Below are positions 44,253 to 55,721 of a DNA stretch of 64,000 nucleotides, piece by piece. Under the pieces are notes generated by a model. It ran no database searches and was not told the DNA's origin. It saw only the letters and a program-made list of their open reading frames with translations. The stretch covers positions 806,001 to 870,000 of the forward strand of contig NC_016457.1 in NCBI RefSeq assembly GCF_000226115.1. Direction: 5' to 3'. The position numbers and the translations under genes are program-made. The stretch's first letter is position 1. Every line of letters begins with the position of its first letter. The stretch is from Thermothielavioides terrestris NRRL 8126. Its lineage: Eukaryota > Ascomycota > Sordariomycetes > Sordariales > Chaetomiaceae.

Positions 44253-46850
44253 GCGGGCCGTTTTCCTCTGTTTCCTTTCAGTCACACCCTTTTTTTTTTT
44301 TTTTTTTTTTTTTCGTTTCTCCGCAACCATACCCGGCGTTACGGTGTCATCGGCAATCATCTCTCTCCCTTTCTGAGCTCTTCGACATTCATACCACCAT
44401 CACACGACACAACACCATCCGCTTCGCTTCTCAACAAACCTTTTCATGTACACCACCGCCAATTTCGACAATGAAACGACTCATCCCGTCTCCGACGTTT
44501 TCACCTTACACCTTTTATTACGCCATCCCCCGCCCCGTTTTCCGGGTAACCGGTCTATCAGTATCATTCATCTCATAGAGTCTGGAATTTGGAGGCTGAA
44601 GTTTGGTTGAGGCATCTCCCATCAGCGAGCAGCGGTCGGCAAGCGATGCGAATTTCTTTTGTGTATTTATTTTTCTTGTAAAGGATCAGGGAATGGGCCA
44701 GGGAGGGATCATCTTGGGTTAGAGGCGATACATAAAAGTATCATATTTACTCGTTTTTTCTCACCCGAATGGTTATGCCTTTGGCTTGTGAAATCCTCTC
44801 CGGGGGCTGGCTGGGATAGGTGTGTTTGCTTTTGTTGGGTACCTTGCATGGCTAAGTGCATGAATCTGGCGGGTTGCTGCGTCTTCAGCGTCTTACAAGC
44901 AGGGGAGGAGTGCGGGAGGAGGTAGCTGGGCTGGAGACTGAGATGGTTTACGCTCCTCTTGCCGTTGTTCGAAGTTTTGCACGATCTCTTTCCTTTGGGA
45001 GATATTCATGAGGGGGGTACCCTCCTGAGATGTATCGATGCAACGTAGGTTAACTGTAACAACCGAGACTGGCGAATACGACTCCTCTTAGCATTGTACC
45101 TCTGAGTTTATCCCTCCAAATGGCGTGCTGCGCGTGTCTCGGTGCGCAATCCCTCCGGACACTAACATCCGAGATCGCAACATGATCAAAAGTCAAAAGG
45201 ACGGAAGGAATGCAAAGAAAGCAAGAGATGCTGGGCTGGCGTGCTGGTTTGAGACAGCCTGTCTGGGTCCTCGGTCGCCCTGGTTCGCGTTCACAGCATG
45301 TAAATACATACAGTACAACCTAATTGTACACAGTTCTGTGGCTGGCATGTCAAGCTGGTGTGGGCATTTGGGGTAGGAGGGAGAGACAGGCATGGGGGAG
45401 AGCATGGATATTTGCGACGGTGGGAGTTGGGGGTTGACCGGCGCACGGGAGCGTGGGATGCGTGATGGGACCCTGATTCCGGACTCAGTGCAAGCAGTGT
45501 ACACCACGCAAGAAGGGCTGGCTCTGCTTATCGGTTTCGCACCGTCTCAACAGCTGACTCTTTTCTGCGCCGCCCGGCGGTTCGTGGCTTCTGGTTCTGT
45601 GGGGGGCGCGGGTTGGTGAGCCAGTTCGTGGTTGACGCCGGTTTGGTTGGCTTGTTTGGTTGTTAATTCGAGAGGCAGTGGGGTAACACGGGAGTGGCCG
45701 ACAGGTTGTTGTTTTATCTCGTCCTCAGGAGCATTGGAGTCTTTGAACTGCTCTTTTGTTTGTTTCAGACCTCGGGTTCGGTTGGGGGCGACCTGGCGTT
45801 GACGTGGCTGATGAGCGGATTTTTACCTCTGAGAGTAAAACAGAATAAAGACCAGATCTTGTACTTCCCTATCTCGACGACAGGTTGGCCCGTTGCCGTC
45901 CGATAGAGAGGGGACAAGAACCCATTTACTTGATTCCCAGATGACCAAGTCCCCGCTTACGTGAGTGAGATGTTCGGGCTCTCTGACCGCACTTCCCCTC
46001 GGCGTGAGACGAGCACTCCGCATCATCGGATGAGGGTGTGTTGCAGCTTATTCCAGACGGATGGATACACAGCAGCAAGAAGCTGGGACTCGGTGTGCGA
46101 TGCTCCCCCACGTGGCTTCCCCTCTGCTCGACACCGTGTCCGACACCGTGTCTGATCCGCTCCGAGTTTTGCTCCGGCTGACAGCCACCCGGTGCAGGCT
46201 CTCGCAACGTTAACTTGACCTCGGCATGCGCGGAAGCAAGAATCTGAGTCTCAGTTATCAAAGTGTGGTGTTGTCTGCTCTCCGTGGGGGTTCACGCCTC
46301 GTCGGGGGGTGCCTTGGGGGGCCCGTGGCCAGAAATGGTTCCCGAAGTGGGATGGGAGTCGGCTGGGCTCTTCCCGTCTGGTTTCCGGTCTGGTAGTCTG
46401 GGGAGAGAATATAAGCGCCATGCCTGTGCCACCCAGACTGGAAGCCTCGGTCATTGCACTGTCAGCTGCGCTTTGCACGACTGCGCAGCCACATGATGCC
46501 CGCATGCTCAGGACTTAACCTTACCGTGACTAGGCAACCGAAAGTTTACGGAGTGCTGTAGCACACCGCATCCTGCGGTGGAGAGTTCCGCAGCCGAGGC
46601 AGATGGGGGTCAGAGAAGCACCAGCACCTTCACCGACACCCGAGCAGGCAATCTGACAAGGACCCGAAAGTAGTGATGTCGTTTGTCAAAAGAGAAAAAT
46701 CAGCCTCACTGTATTGGTGGTATCAACGCCATTCCGTGCCGTCGCAGACGCCGAATGCGCAACAAGCAAGCCATGGCCGTGCAGCACACAACAACCCCCC
46801 CACTCACAAAGAGAGCGCCCCCCATGAAATCCCCTCTTTCACTCTTTCCT
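44253..46850. other. Intergenic region, 2.6 kb
   Basis: It begins with a run of 24 T near 44290-44313, after which the sequence is unique, with scattered short open frames lacking domains. I see no RNA gene or repeat. Confidence 0.5.
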
Positions 46851-47222
46851 CTATAGCTTGGCCTCCTCCTTCAGCGTGCCGATCCTCAGCTTGGGGCCGT
46901 ACTTCTCGAGCACGTTCTTGCCGTGGTACTTCCAGAACTGCTTGGTGGCGTCCTTGCCGGCCATGCGCTTGAGGATCTTTGCGCCGCCGGGGTGGTCGTC
47001 GACGAAGCCTAGTTCATTGTTCGGTTTGCGTCGGTTAGCCAAGCCGTTTTGCTCTGCTATGACCGGTTGGCGGTCGGTGCGATTTGCTGGGACGAAGGTG
47101 ACAGCAAAAGAGACAGAATCCAACATACCCGTTACGTCGTAGACGCCGTCGTCGATAATGATGTACATGTCCTTGTCGCCCTTGTGCTGGGCGACCTCGG
47201 CCTTGGTGAATTGCTTGGACAT
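46851..47222 (-). CDS. Small cytochrome b5-like haem protein
   Basis: Two minus-strand exons, 47222-47129 and 47008-46851; the intron splits a Gly codon and the product has 83 residues. This is a bare cytochrome b5 domain: YIIIDDGVYDVTGFVDDHPGG carries the first axial haem ligand (His37), and FWKYHGKNVLEKY the second (His60). No membrane anchor or presequence follows, so it is a soluble electron-transfer or haem-binding protein; the partner is unknown. Reading through the intron gives an apparent 123-residue frame that disrupts the conserved DVTGF-DDHPGG block, so the spliced form is correct. Confidence 0.9.
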   Translation of the reverse strand: MSKQFTKAEVAQHKGDKDMYIIIDDGVYDVTGMLDSVSFAVTFVPANRTDRQPVIAEQNGLANRRKPNNELGFVDDHPGGAKILKRMAGKDATKQFWKYHGKNVLEKYGPKLRIGTLKEEAKL

Positions 47223-47834
47223 GGCGGCGGCGGCTGGGAGTGGAAGATCGCGGGGTCGCCCGGTGTGGTACTACTCCGTAGGCGTGCGAGAAAAACTGAC
47301 TGCAGAGCACGAAATCGCAGAACGCAAAGCAGGGGTTGATATTCACACACAATTAGTGTACATGGGACACACCGAGCGGAGCGAAGGTGAATGCGATTGT
47401 TAATTGTCGAGCGCTAAGTGGATGTTGCAGCTAGTTATCCGGAGTCGGCTCGGCTCCGCTGTTGGCCTCGAACCTCGGCTCAAGAAAGCTGGGGACCTGG
47501 ACCAGGGGTGTCACCCCGCAGACGTCATTCATCCCAACCCGGGGCTTTGTTTAGATCAGGGGTAAAAACAAAAACCGCCGCTTGTGTTGCTGCCGAGGGA
47601 TCGGGGTCGATTCTCAATCATGTATTCTTGCTTACACCCATTGAGACGTTGTAGTGTAGGATGTTGCCGTGACCAAGATGGACCCCTCCATGATCCCGCC
47701 AATCTCGATTTTTGGACTTATTGCTTCAAATCCGCCAGCTCAGCCGTATACCTGTCTAGATATAACCCAACGCCATGCAATGCCATAACTACAAGACAAA
47801 AAAAGGATAGGGCAACCATCAATCAGCCTTCCGC
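47223..47834. other. Intergenic region between cytochrome b5-like and PLC-like genes
   Basis: 612 bp holding the promoter of the cytochrome b5-like gene and the 3' flank of the phosphodiesterase. Nothing else is seen. Confidence 0.5.
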
Positions 47835-49086
47835 TCAAATAAAGGCCCAGACCAGCCAAGCCAGCGCCATCCACAACCACAGCTCCGCCGCCTCGACCCT
47901 CACGCCCGCGCTCGACCCGGGCCCGCAGCAGCTCGCGTTCACGAACGTGACGTTGTTCATGAGCGCCGCCACCTCGAACACGCTGCCCGGGTAGTTGCCA
48001 TAGTTATAGTAATCCACGTTCAGCACGTTCGGCGGGCGGCCCCAGTCGGTCCGGCAGTTGTTGGCGGCCAGGCCGAGGCTGCCGTTGCCCTGCACCGCGT
48101 TGGTGACGTTGAGCTGGCTGACGGCCGGCACGAGGATCGACTGCCCCAGCAGCGACACCTCGACGTTCAGGTTGTGGTTCATCAGGTACAGCCGCTTCGT
48201 CGCGTCGGCGGCGGCCAGGCCCGGCGGGCGCTGCACGGTGCACGGGAAGGTCGGGTCGACCGGGTCGAAGGGGGTCTCCCACATCTGGCTGAACTCGTCC
48301 ATCAGCCAGGGGTAGGCGGTCTGGTTGGCCATGTAGTCGAGGAACATGACGACGCGCTGGCCCGACAGGATCAGCTGGCCGAGCGTGGGCCAGTCGTCCG
48401 CGGCCATGGGCACGACCGGCGGCGAGAAGGCGAACTGCGTGATGCCCGACGCCTCGATGAAGGGCGCGTACCGGTCCGGCGTCGAGTAGTTGCCGTTGCC
48501 CAGCAGGATCGTCACCACGTCGTACGGGTGCGCCGCCACCCAGTCCCGCACCGTGCGCAGCCAGTCCGTGATGGGCCCCGCGTCGAGCAGGTCGCAGGAC
48601 GTGTGGCAGAAGTGCGGCTCCGTGCCGTTCGCCGGCCACTGGATCTGCGCCTGCAGGAAGCGCACCCCGTCGTTGAGCTGGTCGGTCACCGGGTACTGCT
48701 GGTTGGCGGCCGCGCTGCCGGCCCGCACAAACGGGCTGTTGTGGCAGCCCACCTGTGTGATGTTGCTGTACTTGCGCGCGCAGAGCTCCGGGTAGTTGTT
48801 GCACGGCCGCGTGTTGGTGGGGCGCGGGGCGGCGCTGGTGGTGGAGGACGAGGTCCCGCTGCCGCTGGCGGTTGGCGACGTCGTGACGGAGCCGGTGAGG
48901 TAGGTGACCGTCTGGGTCTGGGAGGTGTCGGTATAGTTTGCCGTGAGCGCGCCGAGGTCGGTGGGCAGCGTCGTGGTTGCCAGCGTGACTGTTGACGAGA
49001 AGGTCTCGTAAGGTCCGGTCGGCGGCCTGGATTGGGGCGCGTCGGTTCTGGTGCCCGTCAGCATGGTGACCTCTTCGCTGCTGCTG

Positions 49087-49128
<42 letters not shown>

Positions 49129-49205
49129 TCATCGCAGCGGGCGCAGTCGATGCTGAGCGACAGTGCCCAGAGCAGGCATGCGAGGCGCTTGAGAGACGCC
49201 ATCAT
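47835..49205 (-). CDS. Secreted PLC-like phosphodiesterase, GPI-anchored type
   Basis: Single exon, 456 residues. N-terminal signal peptide (MMASLKRLACLLWALSLSIDCARC), then a run of about 17 Ser encoded by an AGC repeat, a Thr/Ser-rich stalk, then a TIM-barrel PLC-like domain. Its first block is QVGCHNSPFV and its second HFCHTSCDLLDAGPITDWL, followed by HPYDVVTILLGN, matching the X-domain pattern of fungal PLC-like phosphodiesterases. Cys pairs and NxS/T sites suggest an extracellular enzyme. The C-terminus, VEAAELWLWMALAWLVWAFI, is a hydrophobic GPI-type signal after small residues (SSAG). Substrate unknown; such proteins often lack the calcium site of true PI-PLC. Confidence 0.85.
49074..49125. 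repeat. CTG/AGC trinucleotide microsatellite
   Basis: An almost pure CTG run on the plus strand, read as AGC (Ser) codons in the minus-strand phosphodiesterase gene, directly after its signal peptide. Confidence 0.92.
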
Positions 49206-50859
49206 GCGGGATCGAAGGCAAGTTCGGGCTGTTCAGCACCGAGCCTAGGAGAAGGCATTGAGATGAACAAGAGTTGGACGCGGAACTTCGTCAAGATCAA
49301 TGTGTGGAATTCTCCGCGGGTTTTGGATTTGATTCCAGGTTCCTCGCCGATCTCTCTTCACCTCAAACAGGCCCAGGCACGCGTCTGCGGATAGGGTACC
49401 ACCTCAGCGTATCAAGCATTCCCCAGTGAGCACTGCCGCTGCGGTGGGGTCAGTCAAGCGCTGCACCCTTGCACCCGCCAGCGATAGGTTGCATGGAGTG
49501 GGCCCCGTGAGAAGCGTAGATGATTCTCAACCAGTCCGTCACCAGACCTTTGTGTGCAGCAGGTCCTGCCCAAATACTTCCCAAACTGAAACCAGGTCTT
49601 ATCCTTTGGTCAGATGGCACTTTACTGGCTCTATAGCAATCGCCAGCCAGCAGTGTACTCCTAGTGTACGATCTGATGCCCATGAAGCCGATGTTTCCGA
49701 CGGTGTGTAGATGTATGACGTAGTTAGGTGCCAAGCCGCGTCGGCAGAGGCTGCTGTGGCTGGATCTTAAAGAGGTCCCGCCAAGACTAATTTCGGCCAA
49801 TTGTCGGCAATGTTTTTACAGCGTCAGTACCCCGCCAAGACCGCCAAGGGGTTTGCACTATCGCCACGGGTTAGCCACGGGTTAGTTCGCCGGGGGTGCG
49901 GGGGGCGGCGCCAGCCCCCCGCTGGTTAGGGTGAGGGTTATAGTTAGGGTGAGGGTCAAGGTTAGGGTGCGGGTTAACTTCGTTTTCTTTTTTTTTCAAT
50001 TTGGTTGAGGTTTCACGAAGTTGCTGCTACGAGTCTTTGCAATTCTTCGTTGTTGATGTTGCTCGAAGTCGTGGCGACCCCGCTCCCTCGCGGCAATTTG
50101 TAAATACTTGTAAGCGGCAGGTTCCGAAATTAGTCTTGGCGGGACCTCTTTAAGAATAACCCTGCTGTGGCGTGTTTTAGTTACACTCGTGTCAATCGGC
50201 GCCCACTTCTCCCATTGCCCAAGCTGGCAACTCGAGCTCTCTGCCCCACGCACAAGCATTGAAACTGCTCACTAAGCCCCCAGCATTGCTGCTAAGAGGA
50301 GGCCGTCCCGTACTCCATGTTCAGTCTACAGTGTTGGAGGTTGGGAGGTGTGGAAGCGCTGAGTTGGACTGACCGCCAGATTTTTGGGCGCGTCGGGAAC
50401 CAGTGGATGACCTCCCACCAGCGGTTTCCTAAACCGGGTGGAGCACATCTGCACTGCACTGCCCAGCGCTTGGCGGAGAACCCCCTGCAACACGACAACA
50501 TTTTGTATCGAGAACCCTCCTGACCTGCAAGGTCCATCTGATCTCGCTTCCGCCGTCGTTCACCATTTCTCCTCTGTTAACAGATTTCTCCGACCCAGCA
50601 TTCTCTAATTGTTGTTGCATTTGCTTTAAGTGCTTTTACATTCGATCGACTAGACGGCTCTTTCCCGTTCTCCTTTTATTTTTCCTCTAGATTCTCTGAG
50701 CTGTGGTGTCAATGCTGGACTATAGGTCCCCGAACGACCTAATGCCGAGCTAGACCCGCCGCAGCTGGCCTGCTTTGAGTCTATTATACCTTACTTACAC
50801 TGCCATAATCGGTCGTTGTTTCATCTTCAATCTTCAAGCGGCCGAAACTCCCATTCAAT
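49206..50859. other. Intergenic region with MITE copy 2
   Basis: Divergent spacer between the phosphodiesterase (-) and the SUR7-type gene (+). Apart from the MITE (49760-50161) it is unique sequence; the last 300 bp are pyrimidine-rich and probably the SUR7-gene leader. Confidence 0.55.
49751..50170. mobile_element. 402-bp MITE, copy 2, with target duplication
   Basis: Element 49760-50161, reverse-complement orientation to copy 1 and nearly identical over its full length. It is flanked by a perfect 9-bp direct repeat CTGCTGTGG at 49751-49759 and 50162-50170. The same outer bases (CTGGATC..., ...GAATAACC) occur in both copies although their flanks differ, which fixes the boundaries. No open frame of note. 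Confidence 0.9.
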
Positions 50860-51871
50860 ATGGGATTCCCCGCCGCTCTCCGATCCCGCTTGAGGCCCAA
50901 CACGGCAGACAATGAGAAGCGTCACGACTCCTCGTCGCCGTCGCCGTCAAGCCCCGTCTCTAAAGAGCAGGCCGCCGGACTGAGCAATGCCGCCATCAAA
51001 CGGGCCACGCGAATGCGCCGGGGCTTTGCCTTGAGCGCCTCCTTCGCCTACGTGCTCTCGTGGATCTTCTTGATCCTGGTGAGTGTGGCCTCTGCTCCCC
51101 CCTCCCCCCTCACCTTCCTTTATGGAGAGACCTCCGCCTCCTAACCAGCCGCACACCACATAGGTCCTCATCGGCAACACCCACCCGCGGCCCGTGCTCT
51201 CCAGCATCTACTTCTTCAAGCTCAACCTGGCCGACATCATCCCGACCTCGGTGCCGAACGCCAGCCTGATCAACAGCATCGCGCAGTCCATCGGCCTGCA
51301 CGACTTCTACCAGGTCGGCCTGTGGAACTTCTGCGAGGGCTACGTCAACGTGGGCATCACCTACTGCTCGCCGCCGCGGACGCTGTACTGGTTCAACCCG
51401 GTGGCGGTGCTGATGAGCGAGCTGCTGGCGGGCGCCACCATCGCGCTGCCGACGGCGGTGATCACCATCCTGTCGGTCCTGCGCATCTCGTCGCAGATCA
51501 TGTTCGGCTTCTTCCTGACCGCCGCCGTGCTCGCCTTCCTGCTCGTCTTCGTCTCGCCCCTGGCCGTCGCCTCGCGCTGGTGGAGCCTGCCGCTGGCGAT
51601 GGTGGCCTTCCTGCACGCCACGCTGTGCCTCGCCGCCAGCACCGTCGGCACCGCCATCGGCCTCGCCTTCAAGTACGCCGCCGAGGCCCAGAGCGACCTC
51701 AACATCCACGCCGAGGTCGGCGTCGAGATGCTCGTCTTCATGTGGCTGGCCACGGGCTTTGCCATCTGGGCGTTCGCCGTGCACTCGGGCATGGGCTGCT
51801 GCTGTACGTCGCGGCGGGATCTGCGCATCGGCAGGAGGGTGCTGAGGGAGGGGCGAGTGGAGCGGCAATGA
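50860..51871 (+). CDS. SUR7/PalI family membrane protein
   Basis: Four-helix plasma-membrane protein of the family that marks eisosome/cortical domains (SUR7) or takes part in pH sensing (PalI). Exons 50860-51078 and 51164-51871, 308 residues. A basic, Ser-rich cytosolic N-terminus leads to helix 1 (GFALSASFAYVLSWIFLILVLIG); an extracellular loop carries the claudin-like GLWNFCEG...CSPP motif; helices 2-4 follow (AVLMSELLAGATIALPTAVITIL, IMFGFFLTAAVLAFLLVFVSPLA, MLVFMWLATGFAIWAFAVHSG). The tail has Cys residues (CCCTSRR) that might be palmitoylated (inference). The intron lies within helix 1. Which subfamily member it is cannot be decided from motifs. Confidence 0.87.
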
Positions 51872-53018
51872 CGGTCGGCGGCGGCTTTTATATATATATA
51901 TATTTTTTTTCTCCTTAGTTTCTGTTGGTTATGGCTCGAAGTGCATGACTGCTTTATAGACTGGTACATACCGTGACATGGGTTGGATCGGGGTACTCAC
52001 TGGAACATGAGGGGCATGGGCATTCTGGGGCATATAAATGCGCAGTGGCTGGTTTCGGAACTAACTCTTCCCTCAAGGCCCAGCCGGGTTCAAGGGCTCA
52101 ATCACATAACAAATGCCAACTCTACACATCTTGGTGATGCAAATCGTAGTTCCGCAACGAATAGATTCAAGCGTCATCTATCCATCGCACTTTGTCACAT
52201 GCCCACACCTCCACACAGTACATAAGGCAGGCAGCCAGGCAGAGCGAGTAGTTACACATTGGCTAATAACTACAGACAAAGAGCTTGGCCGGCTTCTGCT
52301 TCCAGAAACCGCTGGCTGCCGCCGTCGTCATGGAGACCGAGGTAACAGCATGGCTAGCTCGGACCCTTCCAAAGCCCAGATCCGAGACCACAACTTTCTC
52401 AATGACACTCCTTCTGGCGGGTGAGAGACCCCCTCAAAAGTGCAGAGGAAGCAATAACCCGAAGGACCATTGACAACAAAGCCTTGTCCACAAGCAGAGT
52501 CGCTAGGGACGGAGCCGAGAGCTGGACCGGTTCCCCGCCAGGAGGACACACCGGTACTCTGGCCGATTGACAGAACAGGGGTTGGTGCACAAAAGGAAGG
52601 AACGCAAGAGAATATTCCATCTCAAGACAGGCCGCAGCATCGGCCCCACTGGAGGGGGGCACAAGCAAAAACGGGAGGCAGACGGCTACCGGGAGCACCC
52701 TCCCCCCCCGGCACGGCACGGTGAAGCGGGCCCGGACCGGCCGGGTCCTTTCGACGCGTGCGGAAACCTGGAAAGGCGGGGCCGCCGGGTAGCCAACTCA
52801 CCGCTGCTGTGTTTCAAACAACGAAGTGAGAGCGAACGGACGGCCATCGTCTCTTCCCGCGGACCGGCCCTGGACGTCACGGCTCGACTGGGTTTCCAGA
52901 ATCGGAAACGAGGACGAGACTAGAGGCGGAGTCGGAGGACCACGCCTCTGGCCCTCTTATTGACCCGAGTCTTCTTCCTAGCTTGACGTTATCTCACCCG
53001 ACCAGGGCCGGGCGCAGC
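51872..53018. other. Convergent intergenic region
   Basis: 1.15 kb between the SUR7-type gene (+) and the EsdC-like gene (-). It opens with a short TA dinucleotide run (about 51890-51902) in the likely 3' UTR. No gene is supported. Confidence 0.5.
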
Positions 53019-53852
53019 TCATTGGCGGACGACGATGCCGTTGCGGCGAGAGCTACGCTCGATGTACTCGGTCTCGTCCTCGGACGATGAGCACGAGTCC
53101 TCGTACGAACACCGGGAGCCGCCGCAATCGAGGCGCACGCGCTCGCCCTTGCGGGTGATGCCGTAGCGCTCACAGGTGCACGACGAGCAGTCTGACGACG
53201 GCGTGCTGTAGCCGGACGAGCCCGAACTGTCGGAGTGGTACGAGAGCGAGGAGCCGACCGATGAGGCGGGCGAGCCCGGGGCGCCAAAGTCGGTGATGAC
53301 GTCCTCGTCGTCGTAGTAGTAGTCGTCGTAGATGCCGGTGGCGGCGAAGCGGCTGGACAGCTCATCCTCGTCGAAGTCATTCTCGAGAATGCGGCGCGTG
53401 GCATTGGGCAACACCGGCTTGGGGGCCTTGATCTGCGACATGGACAAGGGGCGGCCCTTGGGGATGTCGCCGCCGATGGAACTGTGGCGCTTGGAGGACG
53501 AGGTTGACTTGCGGGACGACGACTTGGAAGACGAGGACGAGGAAGAAGACTTGGCCTTGGGAACATCGAGGATGTTCAGGGTGCGGCCGGTGGTGGGCTC
53601 GACGGTCGAGTCCTCGCTGGGGTTGTGCGAGACATGGTACCCATCAATGATGTAGTAGTACCAGTACCGCTGACCGGGCTGGAGGGTGGCCTGCTGGAAG
53701 CGGAAGGTGCCTTTCCAGGTGCCCGACTTGGACGAGGACTTGTCCTTGGACAGCGGGAGCTGACCGCTGTAGTTGTCCCAGGAACCGAGCAGGTGGACGG
53801 TCTTGACGCCAGAGGAAACGCGGAGAGAGAACGAGAGCTGGATGGCCGACAT
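53019..53852 (-). CDS. EsdC-like protein with AMPK-type glycogen-binding domain
   Basis: Single exon, 277 residues. Residues 1 to about 95 form an AMPK-beta/CBM48-type fold: LSFSLRVSSGVKTVHLLGSWDNY, WKGTFRF, and the aromatic RYWYYYIIDGYHVSHNPSE, where the Trp and Tyr residues would contact glycogen. Then a Ser/Lys run (KSSSSSSSSKSSSRKSTSSSK), a KAPKPVLPNATRRILENDFDEDELSSRFA segment and a Cys/Ser-rich tail (CSSCTCERYG, CGGSRCSYEDSC). Aspergillus nidulans EsdC, needed for early sexual development, has the same layout as I recall it. No catalytic motif; the older database label GTP-binding protein is not supported by any P-loop here. Confidence 0.83.
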   Translation of the reverse strand: MSAIQLSFSLRVSSGVKTVHLLGSWDNYSGQLPLSKDKSSSKSGTWKGTFRFQQATLQPGQRYWYYYIIDGYHVSHNPSEDSTVEPTTGRTLNILDVPKAKSSSSSSSSKSSSRKSTSSSKRHSSIGGDIPKGRPLSMSQIKAPKPVLPNATRRILENDFDEDELSSRFAATGIYDDYYYDDEDVITDFGAPGSPASSVGSSLSYHSDSSGSSGYSTPSSDCSSCTCERYGITRKGERVRLDCGGSRCSYEDSCSSSEDETEYIERSSRRNGIVVRQ

Positions 53853-55081
53853 GTTGACTTCGGTTTAGGAAACACGAATGCTGAATAAAAAAGAACCCGT
53901 CTTGAGAGGAGCGTCTTTTGTGCTGAAGAGCGCGATGAGCAAGTGAACCAGTGTTGTCTCCAGGGTCGAAGTAGATTAGGGGCAAGGGCTGCGTAGGTAG
54001 CAAGACCAGCGAGCTACCGGATTGTGATTTTGTTTTGGCGACTGAATTAACAGAGCACAGCTCTGTGTAGGATGGGTTGCAAAAAAGGGGGAGGGGAAAA
54101 AAGACAACTAAAACTGGTTTGGGTGGTTGATTGCTTGCTACAGAAGAAAAAGAGAAGGGAGACCAAGTGCGGCCGAGGGGCGCGGCCCTTATATCGTTGC
54201 GGCCACCGACTCTGGGGTGGAGAGAGCCGGGGATGGAGGGCCGTCCCTCAGCCATCGACCCAAGCGGACAACGGACGGGAGCGGCTGGGGTGCCACTGCA
54301 CGAGCAGGCCGCAGAGAAGCTGGCCATGTGTGAGGGGACATGCTGGCTGCCGGCCGAGAAAAGCGCGGCTTCTCGAGAGTGAGAGACAGGCCAATGAGGG
54401 GGATCGTCCTTCCGAAAGAGCCAAAAGGGTGCCCTGCTCCGCGACGATGGAGGTCACCGACGCAAGGTGAGCCGTGCAGCCATACAGCACTACTGCAAGA
54501 TGGGCGGCTAAGAAAAGAAGCGAAGGGCGGGTTGCGATGAGAAATCGGGGCCTTAGACCTTCGCGAGCAGGTGAGATGCGGGAGTGCAGACTGAGCAGTT
54601 GACACTGGCCCCACAAATGTGCCGGCGCTGAGCGACTGGGGTTGGCCGATCAATAGCGCTAGCCTGCTTCGGGAATAGTCGGGCGTCTAAATCCCTGCTG
54701 CCTCTGGCCAATCATGGCAGGCGAGAGAGAACGTCACGCCTTCTCCGAACGCAGGCCAGCGACCTCATCACACTCATTCGCATGCAGCCCGCAGCAGTCG
54801 GCCAATCATCGGCCTGCTCGCTCCCGCTGAGCTGCTGTGTGTCTTTAACCTCACTCGCAATGCACCTGGAGAACTCGAGATGTTCGATTGCTGACCCGCA
54901 CCCAAGTCATGGCCGAGAATTACCTGAGCGAGGTCGGATATGACAGGTCAATCCAGTCAAACAGAATGTGAGGAAAGCGGGGAGGAGGATGAGGGGAAGT
55001 CGACGCCGACAACAGAGGACTTTGGCAATTGTTGGGTTGGAGAGTTTGGGAAAAGTGGCCGTTCTTGTTTACCTAGAGGTA
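53853..55081. other. 5' flank of EsdC-like gene, unique sequence
   Basis: No gene is supported. The first 300 bases are probably promoter and leader of the EsdC-like gene. CCAAT occurs near 54712 and 54801. Base composition falls sharply in G+C only after about 55080. Confidence 0.5.
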
Positions 55082-55082
55082 T

Positions 55083-55170
55083 TGAAGCGAAGCTTAAAGA
55101 TGAAGCTCCGTAACAGTGGCTACATACACATAGTGTATGCACTGTAGGAGCGAAGCTAAGCTTCGCTTCA
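55083..55170. repeat. Short imperfect hairpin with TGAAGCGAAGCTT arms
   Basis: TGAAGCGAAGCTT near 55083 and its exact reverse complement near 55156 enclose further imperfectly paired sequence (GAAGCTCC...ACAGTG against CACTGT...GGAGCGAAGC). The reverse-complement arm recurs near 63528, beyond the retrotransposon and the poly-T tract. Confidence 0.7.
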
Positions 55171-55183
55171 TTTACCGCTTTGC

Positions 55184-55300
55184 TTTGACCACTATAAGCA
55201 GGTTCAACTACCGCAAGCTAGTTTGACTACCGCAAACAGGTTTAACCACCGCAAGCAAGTCGACTACCGCAAGCTAGCTCGACCACTGTAAGCTAGCTTA
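55184..55300 (+). repeat. 19-bp tandem array, about six units
   Basis: Units resemble TTYGACYACCGCAAGCWRG (18-19 bp), for example TTCAACTACCGCAAGCTAG and TTTGACTACCGCAAACAGG. Transition differences between units are compatible with RIP-type mutation. Confidence 0.82.
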
Positions 55301-55317
55301 GCTACCTAGGTTAGTAG

Positions 55318-55370
55318 TAGTTAGGGTTTAGGTTAACAGTTAAGATTAGGGTTAACGGTTAGGGTTCAGT
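55318..55370 (+). repeat. Degenerate telomere-like TTAGGG repeats
   Basis: TTAGGGTTTAGG, GATTAGGGTTAACGG and TTAGGGTTC follow one another with TTAACAGTTAA spacers. It is an interstitial array next to the 19-bp tandem; the MITE carries a similar array. Confidence 0.7.
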
Positions 55371-55426
55371 TATATTTTTTTATTTATTTTTTATTTTTTT
55401 ATTTTTTATTGTTTTTATTTTTATTT

Positions 55427-55461
<35 letters not shown>
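55371..55461. repeat. T-rich and (ATTT)n tract, left of retrotransposon
   Basis: Low-complexity T/A sequence ending in perfect ATTT units. It continues on the other side of the retrotransposon at 63018, showing that the element inserted into this microsatellite. Confidence 0.88.
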
Positions 55462-55721
55462 TATAACGTGCTAGCCTTATAGCGTCTACAGATAAGCGCA
55501 CAATGTTCTATTCAACTACCTTAAGGAGAGAAAAGGAGAAGTATAGGCTACGGTTCTCGTACATAGAGTTTTCAGGGGCTCGCGTACAGGAGGCTCGGGC
55601 TAATATTATTCCAAGCGCGAGGCAGATCCGCCTCAGGCCTATAGCGGGCCCGTTATAGGACCGCTATAGATCCTAGGTATAGCCCTATATACCTAGCTCG
55701 GGTATAGCCTAGTCTATAATA
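55462..55721 (-). repeat. 3' LTR (left copy), 260 bp
   Basis: Same length as the right copy; differences are mainly C/T and G/A transitions. Read on the minus strand it would begin TATTATAG and end TTATA, the TG...CA ends having been mutated, whereas the right copy keeps them. Confidence 0.92.

Noticed and set aside
55318..55370. Window lying at a chromosome end because of TTAGGG-like repeats
   Set aside because: The repeats are degenerate, internal and followed by a retrotransposon and unique sequence, so they are interstitial.
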